Positions 27,101 to 33,666 of a DNA stretch of 63,093 bases are shown in pieces. The stretch lies in contig NZ_BCYZ01000020.1 in the NCBI RefSeq assembly GCF_001598455.1, positions 1-63,093 on the forward strand, given 5' to 3'. Under the pieces are notes generated by a model. It made no database searches, was not told the DNA's origin, and saw only the letters and a program-made list of their open reading frames with translations. How positions within the stretch are numbered: position 1 is the first letter of the stretch; the number at the start of each line of letters is the position of its first letter. The position numbers and the translations under genes were made by a program. This stretch comes from Sphingomonas pruni NBRC 15498. Lineage in GTDB: Bacteria > Pseudomonadota > Alphaproteobacteria > Sphingomonadales > Sphingomonadaceae.

Positions 27101-28264
27101 ATCAACGAGACCGGCAAGAATTATCTGATCAACGCCCGCTCGGGACGCGACCTGCACGGCGAGGGAACGGCGGTGGCCGGGCTCGCGATCGGCCGCAACG
27201 GCGCGATGGTGATCGAACGTGTCTCGCCCGATGTCGTGCCGGCCGTTCTGGTCAGCCGTACCCCGATCAGCGGCTGGACCCACGTCGCCCTGGTCTATGA
27301 CCGGGGCGTGCCGAACCTCTATCTCAACGGCAAGCTGGTGCGCACCGGCCTAAAGAGCGGACGCCGCGTCTATGCCGGTGGCAGCGACGCGCCATCGCCG
27401 ACCGGCGTGACCTATTTCTTCGAGGGCAATGCGACTCCGCTCGCGACCGTGCCGCGCGCCTTGACGCCGGCCGAAATCGCCGCGGATGCCGCGAAGGGGC
27501 CGCCGCTTCCGATCATCGATGCCTCGCCGGTGACGTTGACGCGGAGCGACAGCGGAAAGCTCGACGCGATCGCCTGGCGCGGCGGAAAATATACGACCGA
27601 CAGCGGCGCGAGCTTCACGGCCGCCGTGCCGGATCCGATCACAGTGAACGGCCCGTGGACGGTGCGTTTTCAGCCGGGCAGGCGCGCGCCTGCGGCTACC
27701 ACGCTGCCGCGCCTGGAATCGCTCAGCCACAACGCCGATGACGGCATCCGTCATTTTTCCGGCACCGCCACCTACGAGCGCAAGATTGCCGTTCCCGCCT
27801 CGGCGTTGCGCGAGGGGCGTCGCGTCTTCCTCGACCTCGGCCGCGTGGAAGTGCTGGCCGGAGTCACGGTCAACGGCAAGGACCTCGGCGTGGTATGGAA
27901 AGAGCCCTATCGCGTCGATATCACCGATGTCGTCCATGCCGGCGCGAACACGGTCTCGGTCGCGGTCACCAACCTGTGGGTCAACCGCATGATCGCCGAC
28001 GCCGCGCTGCCCGAAGAGGGCAAATATGTCGACGGCGATTGGGCGATCGGTGAGCGCGTCGGTGCCGATGGCAAGAAGACACCGATCATGGCGCGCAAGA
28101 TCACGGCGTTCCCCGATTGGTACAAAGCTGGGCAACCCAAGCCGCCGGGCGGTCGCGTGACTTTCTCGCCCTGGACCTTCTATGCCAAGGACGAGCCGTT
28201 GGTGGATTCGGGCCTGCTCGGTCCGGTGCGCGTGGTGTTCGCCGACGAGATCGAACTGAGGTGA
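24185..28264 (+). CDS. GH106 alpha-L-rhamnosidase with inserted LamG-like domain, exported
   Basis: A 1359-residue secreted enzyme of the GH106 family, which removes alpha-L-rhamnose and was described early in Sphingomonas paucimobilis. The signal peptide ends near AWA-KDA. Opening motifs are TLYFWMNGNVSREGIDADLAA-type text and GLGGAMMFDG (near residues 55-95), then VGLHNAPGWSSSGGPWI. Central catalytic-domain text includes MTEFWTRTPWT and VIAAEAFTG. At about residues 945-1085 a concanavalin-like LamG segment is inserted (FTLSLWAKPDI, ISGWTHVALVYDRG, NLYLNGKLVRTG). The C-terminal sandwich has RVFLDLGRVEVLAGVTVNG and TVSVAVTNLWVNRMI. The GGGAGAGGACC ribosome site supports the start. It feeds rhamnose to the pathway encoded at 40.8-44.5 and 48.5 kb. 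Confidence 0.92.
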   Translation: MAGIGRFAAGCALAVLAAGAWAKDAPAPDAAPSAAPATPDPATFRNPPADARPNTLYFWMNGNVSREGIDADLAAMRDAGLGGAMMFDGSSDVPKGPVDYLSPQWLDLMTHMMERAKALGLKVGLHNAPGWSSSGGPWITPDRSMQQIVWNETAIAGGKPVAIKLARPYAKKDFYRDAAVLAFPASDGDESVYRDAIAAMRVGGPVASGVLTDRDLHSSVEIAPDRPLVIEMKAPFTAQAVTLYGDIDAKAFSATIEASDDGKDWKKVGEVSAPVQHERGIEAPGSINFPAVTARYFRVTPKDKLKLAEALFYATPRIDDWGNKGEHLFHMLPAIEPRPSDLLARYAIDPKTIVDVTAKVDAAGTLRWTPPPGRWTILRFGHTTTGHLNVSASDSGRGLEVDKLDAAATDFQFKNSVDRLVKASGPLAGSTFDMLEIDSYEAGLQNWTAALPADFEKRNGYSMLPYLPALTGRIVGDLDTSNRFLFDFRRTLADLMADNYYGRMQTNANAAGLRFHVEGYGPGPFDELQVSGRAQVPMTEFWTRTPWTDNRTVKMVSSAAHVYGKPVIAAEAFTGEAETSRWQDYPYAMKLLGDQMFAQGFNQVFFHRYAHQPDPNAVPGMSMGPWGINLERSNTWFAQSKPWMEYLARSQYLLRQGTYVADVLYFVGEESPNEAEYVRPDVSPDTNPKIGLYFDPQMPPGYNYDLVNAEVLLTRAHVEDGAIVLPNGARYRLLVLPATLSSMTPALAERLHTLVEQGATILGPRPQHSLTLVGKSAGDRAFGTAVAALWGSGPAASSVRAVGKGRVLSSGSIADALAGLKVAPDAQCRTDSPDGQVVWLHRRLSASDMYFVANRQRRAETVRCTFRVGNAVPALWDAETGKVARPALFESSATTTAVSFDLSPAGSTFVMLDPSSMARGVKWIARDGQRVADLDAVPVKAPPAPSDSFTLSLWAKPDIDLRVMPDEKIDGRINETGKNYLINARSGRDLHGEGTAVAGLAIGRNGAMVIERVSPDVVPAVLVSRTPISGWTHVALVYDRGVPNLYLNGKLVRTGLKSGRRVYAGGSDAPSPTGVTYFFEGNATPLATVPRALTPAEIAADAAKGPPLPIIDASPVTLTRSDSGKLDAIAWRGGKYTTDSGASFTAAVPDPITVNGPWTVRFQPGRRAPAATTLPRLESLSHNADDGIRHFSGTATYERKIAVPASALREGRRVFLDLGRVEVLAGVTVNGKDLGVVWKEPYRVDITDVVHAGANTVSVAVTNLWVNRMIADAALPEEGKYVDGDWAIGERVGADGKKTPIMARKITAFPDWYKAGQPKPPGGRVTFSPWTFYAKDEPLVDSGLLGPVRVVFADEIELR

Positions 28265-28332
28265 CGGCCATCTGGTGGCTTGGCATCCGGTCCGCCATGC
28301 GGCTGCCGCTTGCGCGCAACGAGTTCCGGCCC

Positions 28333-28347
28333 TTATTGTCATACGGT
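28333..28347. promoter_or_regulatory. Operator-like element upstream of GntR 2
   Basis: The minus-strand reading ACCGTATGACAATAA matches the 16562 palindrome at about 10 of 15 positions. It lies 48 bp before the GntR 2 start and fits autoregulation. The surrounding spacer (28265-28394) shows nothing else. Confidence 0.4.
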
Positions 28348-28394
28348 TTACGACCCCGATCGGATTTCCGGCACCGGGCGATCGGAGGAGACCA

Positions 28395-29156
28395 ATGACG
28401 ATGCAGCCCCGTCCTGATTTCGGAAGGATCGTCGACGCGACCTTGTCGAACGCGGATCAGGTCGCGCGCTCGATCGGCAGCGATATCCTGTCGGGTGTCT
28501 TTCCGCCCGGATCGAAATTGCCGTCCGAGGCGGAGATGCTGGCGCGGTTCGGCGTGTCGCGCACGGTGCTGCGCGAGGCGTTCAAGACCTTGACCGCAAA
28601 AGGCCTGATCGTCGCGCGGACGCGCGTCGGCACTACCGTGCTCGACAGCGTGCACTGGAATTTCTTCGACGCCGACATCCTGGCATGGAAGGTCGCGCAG
28701 GGACTCGATGTGGAGTTCATCCGCGACGTCGCGGCCATCCGCATGGCGATCGAGCCGGCGGCGGCCGAAGCCGCGGCCCAACAGGCGAGTCCGGAAGACA
28801 TAAAGATCCTGCGCGGTTGCCTTTCCCGCATGGCGGAAGCGACGAGCAGCGCCAGCGACTTCGCCCATGCCGATCTCGATTTCCACAAGGCGGTCGGATA
28901 TGCCTCGGGCAACGTGCTGATGCGGTCGCTCGCGGCGGTGATCGAAACCGCGTTGCTTGCCTCGTTCCGGCTGAGTTCGCCGGTTCGCGAGGCGGAGGTG
29001 CACGAAGAGAGCGTGCAGGGCCATAGCCGCATCGTCGATCTGATCGAGGCGGGCGACGGTCCCGGCGCCGCCCAGGCGATGCGCGCGATCATCACTCATG
29101 GCCTCGACCGGCTCGAACGCGCGAGTGCGCCGCGCAAGCGTAAAACGGCGAAATAG
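28395..29156 (+). CDS. GntR/FadR-family transcriptional regulator 2
   Basis: A 253-residue FadR-type regulator: winged helix at about residues 20-90 (SIGSDILSGVFPPGSKLPSE, FGVSRTVLREAFKTLTAKGL) and an FCD ligand domain (VAAIRMAIEPAAAEAAA, FAHADLDFHKAVGYASGN), with Asp/His metal-site residues of the family. A GGAGGAG ribosome site fixes ATG 28395. It is a close paralogue of the regulator at 14480-15280, including the ligand domain, which suggests similar but not identical effectors. It lies between the GH106 rhamnosidase and the GH127/RuBisCO-like operon, and operator-like elements flank it on both sides. Likely effectors are sugar acids from the rhamnose or apiose pathways (inference). Confidence 0.9.
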   Translation: MTMQPRPDFGRIVDATLSNADQVARSIGSDILSGVFPPGSKLPSEAEMLARFGVSRTVLREAFKTLTAKGLIVARTRVGTTVLDSVHWNFFDADILAWKVAQGLDVEFIRDVAAIRMAIEPAAAEAAAQQASPEDIKILRGCLSRMAEATSSASDFAHADLDFHKAVGYASGNVLMRSLAAVIETALLASFRLSSPVREAEVHEESVQGHSRIVDLIEAGDGPGAAQAMRAIITHGLDRLERASAPRKRKTAK

Positions 29157-29184
29157 TCCTTGACCCGACTCCACCGCCTTGCGG

Positions 29185-29206
29185 CGCTAATGATACTATT
29201 ATATTA
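29185..29206. promoter_or_regulatory. Operator-like element upstream of the GH127/RuBisCO-like operon
   Basis: CGCTAATGATACTAT (29185-29199) keeps ATGATAC.AT of the 16562 palindrome (10 of 15) and runs into TATATTA. It lies 68 bp before the GH127 start in the 110-bp gap after GntR 2. Confidence 0.45.
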
Positions 29207-29266
29207 GGAGATCGGACCGGCTTTGGCCGCGCTGTTCGCGGATCGCCGAGTTTTGAGAGGATTGCC

Positions 29267-31090
29267 ATGACAGGCTTGAAAAAGGCCGAAATGTCCCGTC
29301 GCGACTTCGTTCATTGCGCGGCGTGCGCGACCGCGGCGGCGGGGTCGCTCGCCGCATCGCCGATGGCGCTCGCCGCACAGCAGGCGGTGTTGCGCGGCAA
29401 GGAAGCGGTGCGCGAATTTCCGTACGGCGCCGTCCGTCTCACCGGCGGGCGGATCAAGCAACATTACGACCATATCGCGGCTCACTATCTCGCGCTCGAC
29501 AACGATCGCTTGCTCAAGGTCTTCCGCCAGAATGCCGGGTTGCCGGCGCCGGGTCCCGATATGGGCGGCTGGTATGACGCCGACGGTTTCGTGCCGGGCC
29601 TCGCTTTCGGCCAATATGTCTCGGGGCTCGCGCGGATCGGCGCGACGACCGGCGACAAGGCGGTTCACGCCAAGGTCGCGGCGCTGGTCGACGGCTTCGG
29701 CAAGGCGATGGTCGCTGCCAAGAACCCCTATGCCGGACCCAAGGCGCAGGAACAGTGGGCGGCCTATGTCATGGACAAATATGTCGTCGGCCTCGTCGAT
29801 GCCTATCGGCTGAGCGGAGTCGAGCAGGCCAAGACATTGCTGCCGATGATTATCGACAAATGCATGCCGTATATCTCGCCCATCTCGCGCGACCGCGTCG
29901 GCAAGGTCGACCCGCCTTATGACGAGACCTATGTCCTGCCGGAGAATCTGTTCCACGTCGCCGACATCACCGGCGACGACAAATATCGCGCGATGGCGGT
30001 GCATTACCTGCTCAACAAGGAATGGTTCGATCCGCTCGCGGCGGGCCAGGACGTGCTGCCAACCAAACATGCCTATAGCCACACGATCGCATTGAGCTCG
30101 GGCGGCCAGGCCTATCTCCATCTCGGCGATCCCAAATACCGCAAGGCGCTGGAGAATGCCTGGACGTTCATGGAGCCGCAGCGTTTCGCCAGCGGCGGCT
30201 GGGGGCCGGAGGAGCAGTTCGTGCCGCTCCATCAGGGCAAGCTCGCCGCCAGCCTCAAAACCTCCACGGCGCATTTCGAAACGCCGTGCGGCAGCTTCGC
30301 CGACATGAAGCTGGCGCGCTATCTGACCCGTTTCACCGGCGCGCCGGTCTATGGCGACGGGCTCGAACGCACGCTCTACAATACAATGCTCGCGACGCGG
30401 CTGCCCGACAGCGACGGCGACTATCCCTATTATTCGAATTACGGCGGCGACGCCGAAAAGCTCTATTATCAGAAGAAATGGCCATGCTGCTCGGGCACTC
30501 TGGTCCAGGGCGTCGCCGACTATGTCCAGGGACTCTATTTCCACGACGACACTGCCCTAATGGTCAATATGTACGCGGGCTCTGAAGTCCGCTGGGATCG
30601 CCCGGGCGGCGCGGTCGAGGTCGTGCAGGAAACCGATTATCCGGCCACCGACCATATTCGCCTGACCGTGCGCAAGCCGGGCAATGGTCGCTTCGCGCTG
30701 AAGCTGCGCATCCCCGCCTGGACCAGGAACGCGTCGCTGCGCGTCAACGGCACGTCGCAGCCGGTCACGCCCGGCACGCTGGCAACGGTCGCCCGCACGT
30801 GGAAGGCTGGCGACGTGGTCGAACTGACCCTTCCGCAGCCGCTGCGCACCTTGCCGATCGACGACCAGAATCCGAACCTGGCGGCGGTGATGCGCGGCGC
30901 GGTGATGTATGTCGGGCTCAACCCCTGGGCGGGGATCGGCGACCAAGCGATCGCCTTGCCGGCCGTGCTGGAGCCTATGCCCGGCCAAAACCAATCGTAT
31001 CGTGCGCATGTTGGCGGCCGGGATCTGGTGTTCGTGCCGTATTTCAACGTCGATACCGAACGCTACAACACCTACTTCAAGACCGCCTGA
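29267..31090 (+). CDS. GH127 family (DUF1680) glycosidase, Tat-exported
   Basis: A 607-residue enzyme of GH127. The N-terminus MSRRDFVHCAACATAAAGSLA is a twin-arginine signal. The (alpha/alpha)6 barrel keeps the zinc-thiolate active site: EE at 315-316 (GGWGPEEQF), E338 and C341 in HFETPCG, and C407-C408 in WPCCSG, corresponding to the Glu/Cys set of beta-L-arabinofuranosidase HypBA1. Known GH127 activities are beta-L-arabinofuranosidase and, in gut Bacteroides, removal of aceric acid from rhamnogalacturonan-II. Its stop overlaps the next start (TGATG), so it is translationally coupled to the RuBisCO-like protein. This odd pairing of a periplasmic glycosidase with a cytosolic carbon-chain enzyme hints that the released sugar feeds that enzyme. 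Confidence 0.9.
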   Translation: MTGLKKAEMSRRDFVHCAACATAAAGSLAASPMALAAQQAVLRGKEAVREFPYGAVRLTGGRIKQHYDHIAAHYLALDNDRLLKVFRQNAGLPAPGPDMGGWYDADGFVPGLAFGQYVSGLARIGATTGDKAVHAKVAALVDGFGKAMVAAKNPYAGPKAQEQWAAYVMDKYVVGLVDAYRLSGVEQAKTLLPMIIDKCMPYISPISRDRVGKVDPPYDETYVLPENLFHVADITGDDKYRAMAVHYLLNKEWFDPLAAGQDVLPTKHAYSHTIALSSGGQAYLHLGDPKYRKALENAWTFMEPQRFASGGWGPEEQFVPLHQGKLAASLKTSTAHFETPCGSFADMKLARYLTRFTGAPVYGDGLERTLYNTMLATRLPDSDGDYPYYSNYGGDAEKLYYQKKWPCCSGTLVQGVADYVQGLYFHDDTALMVNMYAGSEVRWDRPGGAVEVVQETDYPATDHIRLTVRKPGNGRFALKLRIPAWTRNASLRVNGTSQPVTPGTLATVARTWKAGDVVELTLPQPLRTLPIDDQNPNLAAVMRGAVMYVGLNPWAGIGDQAIALPAVLEPMPGQNQSYRAHVGGRDLVFVPYFNVDTERYNTYFKTA

Positions 31091-32358
31091 TGACCGAACC
31101 CCGGATCAGCGCAACCTATTGGATCGAGACGGCGTTCCCGCTGCAGCAGGCGGCGGCGACGATGGCCGGTGAGCAATCGACCGGCACGTTTGTCCGCGTG
31201 CCCGGCGAGACCGACGAACTGCGCGAGGCGCATGCCGCGCGCGTCGAGGACCTGATCGAGCTGGGCGAGGTCGCGGCGCCGTCGCTTCCAGGGTCGGGGC
31301 TGCCGAAGTCGGGCGACGCCACGCGCCGCGCTGCGCGCGTGACCTTGTCCTGGCCGGTGTCGAATATGGGCCTGTCGCTTCCCAATCTGCTGGCGACGAT
31401 CAACGGCAATCTCAGCGAGCTCAAGGCGTTCTCCGGGCTCCGGCTGATCGATGTGAAGCTGCCACCCGAATTCCTCGATCGCTATCAGGGGCCGCAATTC
31501 GGCGTAGACGGCACGCGCAGGCTGGCGGGCGTGTTCGACCGTCCGATCATCGGTACGATCATCAAGCCGAGCGTCGGCCTTTCGCCGGAAGCGACCGCCG
31601 AGCAGGTCCGCACCCTGGTCGACGCCGGGATCGACTTCATCAAGGATGACGAGCTCCAGGCCGATGGTCCACATTGCCCGTTCGATGCGCGGATCTCGGC
31701 GGTGATGCGCGTGATCAACGACCATGCCCAGCGCACCGGCAAGAAGGTCATGTACGCCGCCAACTTGACCGGCGAGATCGACGAAATGCTCGCCCGCCAC
31801 GACCATGTCGTCGCCGAGGGCGGTACCTGCGTCATGGCGAGCATGAATTCGATCGGCCTGCCGGCGATGAAGGTGCTACGGGCGCATTCGCAATTGCCGA
31901 TCCATGGCCATCGCAACGGCTGGGGTATGCTCGGCCGCTCGCCGGCGATCGGGATGAGCTATATCGCTTTCCAGAAATTGTGGCGCCTCGCCGGGATCGA
32001 CCACACGCACGTCAACGGCATCGACAACAAATTCTGCGAGAGCAATGAGAGCGTCATCGCCTCGGCGCGCGAATGCCTGACGCCGATGTTCGATCCGCCG
32101 CATCCCGGGTGCGAAATCATGCCGGTCTTCTCCTCGGGCCAGTCGGCCAGACAGGCCGCGCCGACGTTTGCCGCGCTCGGTTCGGTCGACTGCATGTTCG
32201 CGGCGGGCGGCGGCATCATGGCGCATCCCGGCGGTCCGGCCGCGGGCGTGCGCGCCTTGCGCCAAGCCTGGGAAGCGGCGGTTGCCGGCGTGCCGGTAAC
32301 CGATGCCGCGCGCGATGCACCCGAACTGGCGGCGGCGCTGGGAGCCTTCGGGGGGTGA
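31090..32358 (+). CDS. RuBisCO-like protein, candidate 3-oxo-isoapionate-4-phosphate-type enzyme (OiaX/OiaT class)
   Basis: A 422-residue form IV RuBisCO-like protein. Much of the RuBisCO active site is kept: EQSTGTF (28-34), K159 in GTIIKPSVGLSP (RuBisCO K175), K185, D187 and E188 in DFIKDDE (the carbamylated Lys and Mg ligands), His in IHGHRNG (271-277), SSGQSA near residue 350 and GGGIMAHPGG near 373-382. It starts on the GH127 stop and overlaps the DUF1537 kinase by 4 nt. That pairing is the hallmark of D-apionate breakdown, where the kinase phosphorylates 3-oxo-isoapionate. The RuBisCO-like partner then decarboxylates it (OiaX) or splits it to 3-phosphoglycerate and glycolate (OiaT). GlcDEF nearby favours glycolate formation. 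It is not a CO2-fixing enzyme. Confidence 0.85.
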   Translation: MTEPRISATYWIETAFPLQQAAATMAGEQSTGTFVRVPGETDELREAHAARVEDLIELGEVAAPSLPGSGLPKSGDATRRAARVTLSWPVSNMGLSLPNLLATINGNLSELKAFSGLRLIDVKLPPEFLDRYQGPQFGVDGTRRLAGVFDRPIIGTIIKPSVGLSPEATAEQVRTLVDAGIDFIKDDELQADGPHCPFDARISAVMRVINDHAQRTGKKVMYAANLTGEIDEMLARHDHVVAEGGTCVMASMNSIGLPAMKVLRAHSQLPIHGHRNGWGMLGRSPAIGMSYIAFQKLWRLAGIDHTHVNGIDNKFCESNESVIASARECLTPMFDPPHPGCEIMPVFSSGQSARQAAPTFAALGSVDCMFAAGGGIMAHPGGPAAGVRALRQAWEAAVAGVPVTDAARDAPELAAALGAFGG

Positions 32359-33629
32359 CGCCACTCTACGCTTTCTATGGCGACGATTTCACCGGATCGA
32401 CCGACGTCCTGGAGCAATGCGCCGAAGGTGGCGTGCCGGCCGTCTTGTTCCTGCGCGAGCCCGATGCCGCATTGCGCGCGCGGTTTCCCGAGGCTCGGGC
32501 GATCGGTCTTGCCGGCGACAGCCGCAGCCGTTCGCCCGAATGGATGGACGACAATCTGCCGCGCGCCTTTGCCAGCCTCGGCGACGCCGCCCTCGTCCAT
32601 TACAAGACTTGCTCGACCTTCGATTCCAGCCCGCATACCGGCTCGATCGGGCGCGCGCTGGACCTTGGCGTCGCCGCATTCGGCGGCCCGGCGGCGATCG
32701 TTGTCGGTGCTCCGCATCTTCGCCGCTATGTCGCTTTCGGCAATCTCTTCGCGGCGGCGGGGGCGGAGGTGTTCCGCATCGATCGCCATCCGACCATGTC
32801 GTGCCACCCGGTGACGCCGATGCACGAAGCCGACCTGATCCGCCATCTCGGCGAACAGACCGACGCGCGGATTGCCCTGGTGCCGATCGATCGCATTCAT
32901 GCCGATGAAGCCGACGCTGCGTTCGCGGAGGCAGGCGACGCCGCAGGCGTCCTGTTCGATGGGCTGTCGGTCGAGGACCTTGTCGCGACCGGCGCGGTCC
33001 TGCTCGGCCGCAAGGTCAAATTCGCGGTGGGCAGTTCGGGCGTTACGCGCGCGCTGGTGCTGGCCTGGCGCGCCGTCGGGATCGTCGAGGGCGAGCCGAG
33101 CCAGGTCCGCGCCCCCGAAGTCGACCGGCTGCTCGTCGTGAGCGGAAGCTGCTCGCCAGTGACGGCGGCGCAGATCGCGCGCGGCACGGCTGACGGCTTC
33201 GCCACGATCCGCGCTGATGTCGATGCCTTGCTGCGCGGCGAAAGTGGCGAAGAGGTGCGGTTGGTTCAGGCCGCCGGCGGTGAATTGGGCGAGGGCGGGC
33301 GTGCGGTGATCCATTCGGCGGAAGGTCCGCTCGGGGCGGTCGCCCCGGCGGCTGGCGATCGCCTCGGTGCCGCGCTCGGCCGCGTGGCTGGAGCGGCGAT
33401 CCGGCAGGCCGGCTTGCGCCGCGTCCTGTTCGCGGGAGGCGACACGTCGAGCCATGGCGTCGCGCAGTTGGGTATCGATGCGCTGACCTGGGCCGCACCG
33501 ATCGAGCGGGGCGCGCCGCTGGTGCGCGCGCACGCTGTCGATCCGGTGATAGACGGGCTCGAACTGGTGCTGAAGGGCGGCCAGATGGGCGGCGAGGGGT
33601 TCTTCGAGACGGCACGGCGAGGCGGGTAG
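32355..33629 (+). CDS. DUF1537-family four-carbon/branched acid sugar kinase (candidate 3-oxo-isoapionate kinase)
   Basis: A 424-residue DUF1537 kinase. These cytosolic enzymes phosphorylate threonate, erythronate or 3-oxo-isoapionate. Visible motifs are YGDDFTGSTDVLE at the N-terminus, HYKTCSTFDSSPHTGSIGRA, SGSCSPVTAAQI near residue 262 and the nucleotide loop AGGDTSSHGVAQL near 362. The GTG start at 32355 overlaps the RuBisCO-like stop (GTGA); the longer open frame upstream lies within that gene and is not used. Immediate coupling to a RuBisCO-like protein makes 3-oxo-isoapionate or a related branched keto acid the best guess. A convergent terminator hairpin follows. Confidence 0.87.
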   Translation: MTPLYAFYGDDFTGSTDVLEQCAEGGVPAVLFLREPDAALRARFPEARAIGLAGDSRSRSPEWMDDNLPRAFASLGDAALVHYKTCSTFDSSPHTGSIGRALDLGVAAFGGPAAIVVGAPHLRRYVAFGNLFAAAGAEVFRIDRHPTMSCHPVTPMHEADLIRHLGEQTDARIALVPIDRIHADEADAAFAEAGDAAGVLFDGLSVEDLVATGAVLLGRKVKFAVGSSGVTRALVLAWRAVGIVEGEPSQVRAPEVDRLLVVSGSCSPVTAAQIARGTADGFATIRADVDALLRGESGEEVRLVQAAGGELGEGGRAVIHSAEGPLGAVAPAAGDRLGAALGRVAGAAIRQAGLRRVLFAGGDTSSHGVAQLGIDALTWAAPIERGAPLVRAHAVDPVIDGLELVLKGGQMGGEGFFETARRGG

Positions 33630-33640
33630 AGACTCCCAAA

Positions 33641-33666
33641 ATCCTCCCCGTAAACGGGGAGGATTT
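33641..33666. terminator. Hairpin between convergent kinase and GH42 genes
   Basis: AATCCTCCCC (33641-33650) pairs with GGGGAGGATT (33657-33666) around GTAAAC. Read on the minus strand it ends in a TTTT run, so it terminates the minus-strand operon best. It touches the stop codon of the second GH42 gene. Confidence 0.65.

Noticed and set aside
30799..31089. N-terminal extension of the RuBisCO-like protein
   Set aside because: The 97 extra codons lie within GH127 coding sequence in another frame; the overlapping TGATG start gives a family-length protein.
31090..32358. Carbon-fixing RuBisCO or methionine-salvage enolase
   Set aside because: It lacks phosphoribulokinase or methylthioribose-pathway neighbours, and it is coupled to a DUF1537 kinase, which points to branched-acid breakdown.
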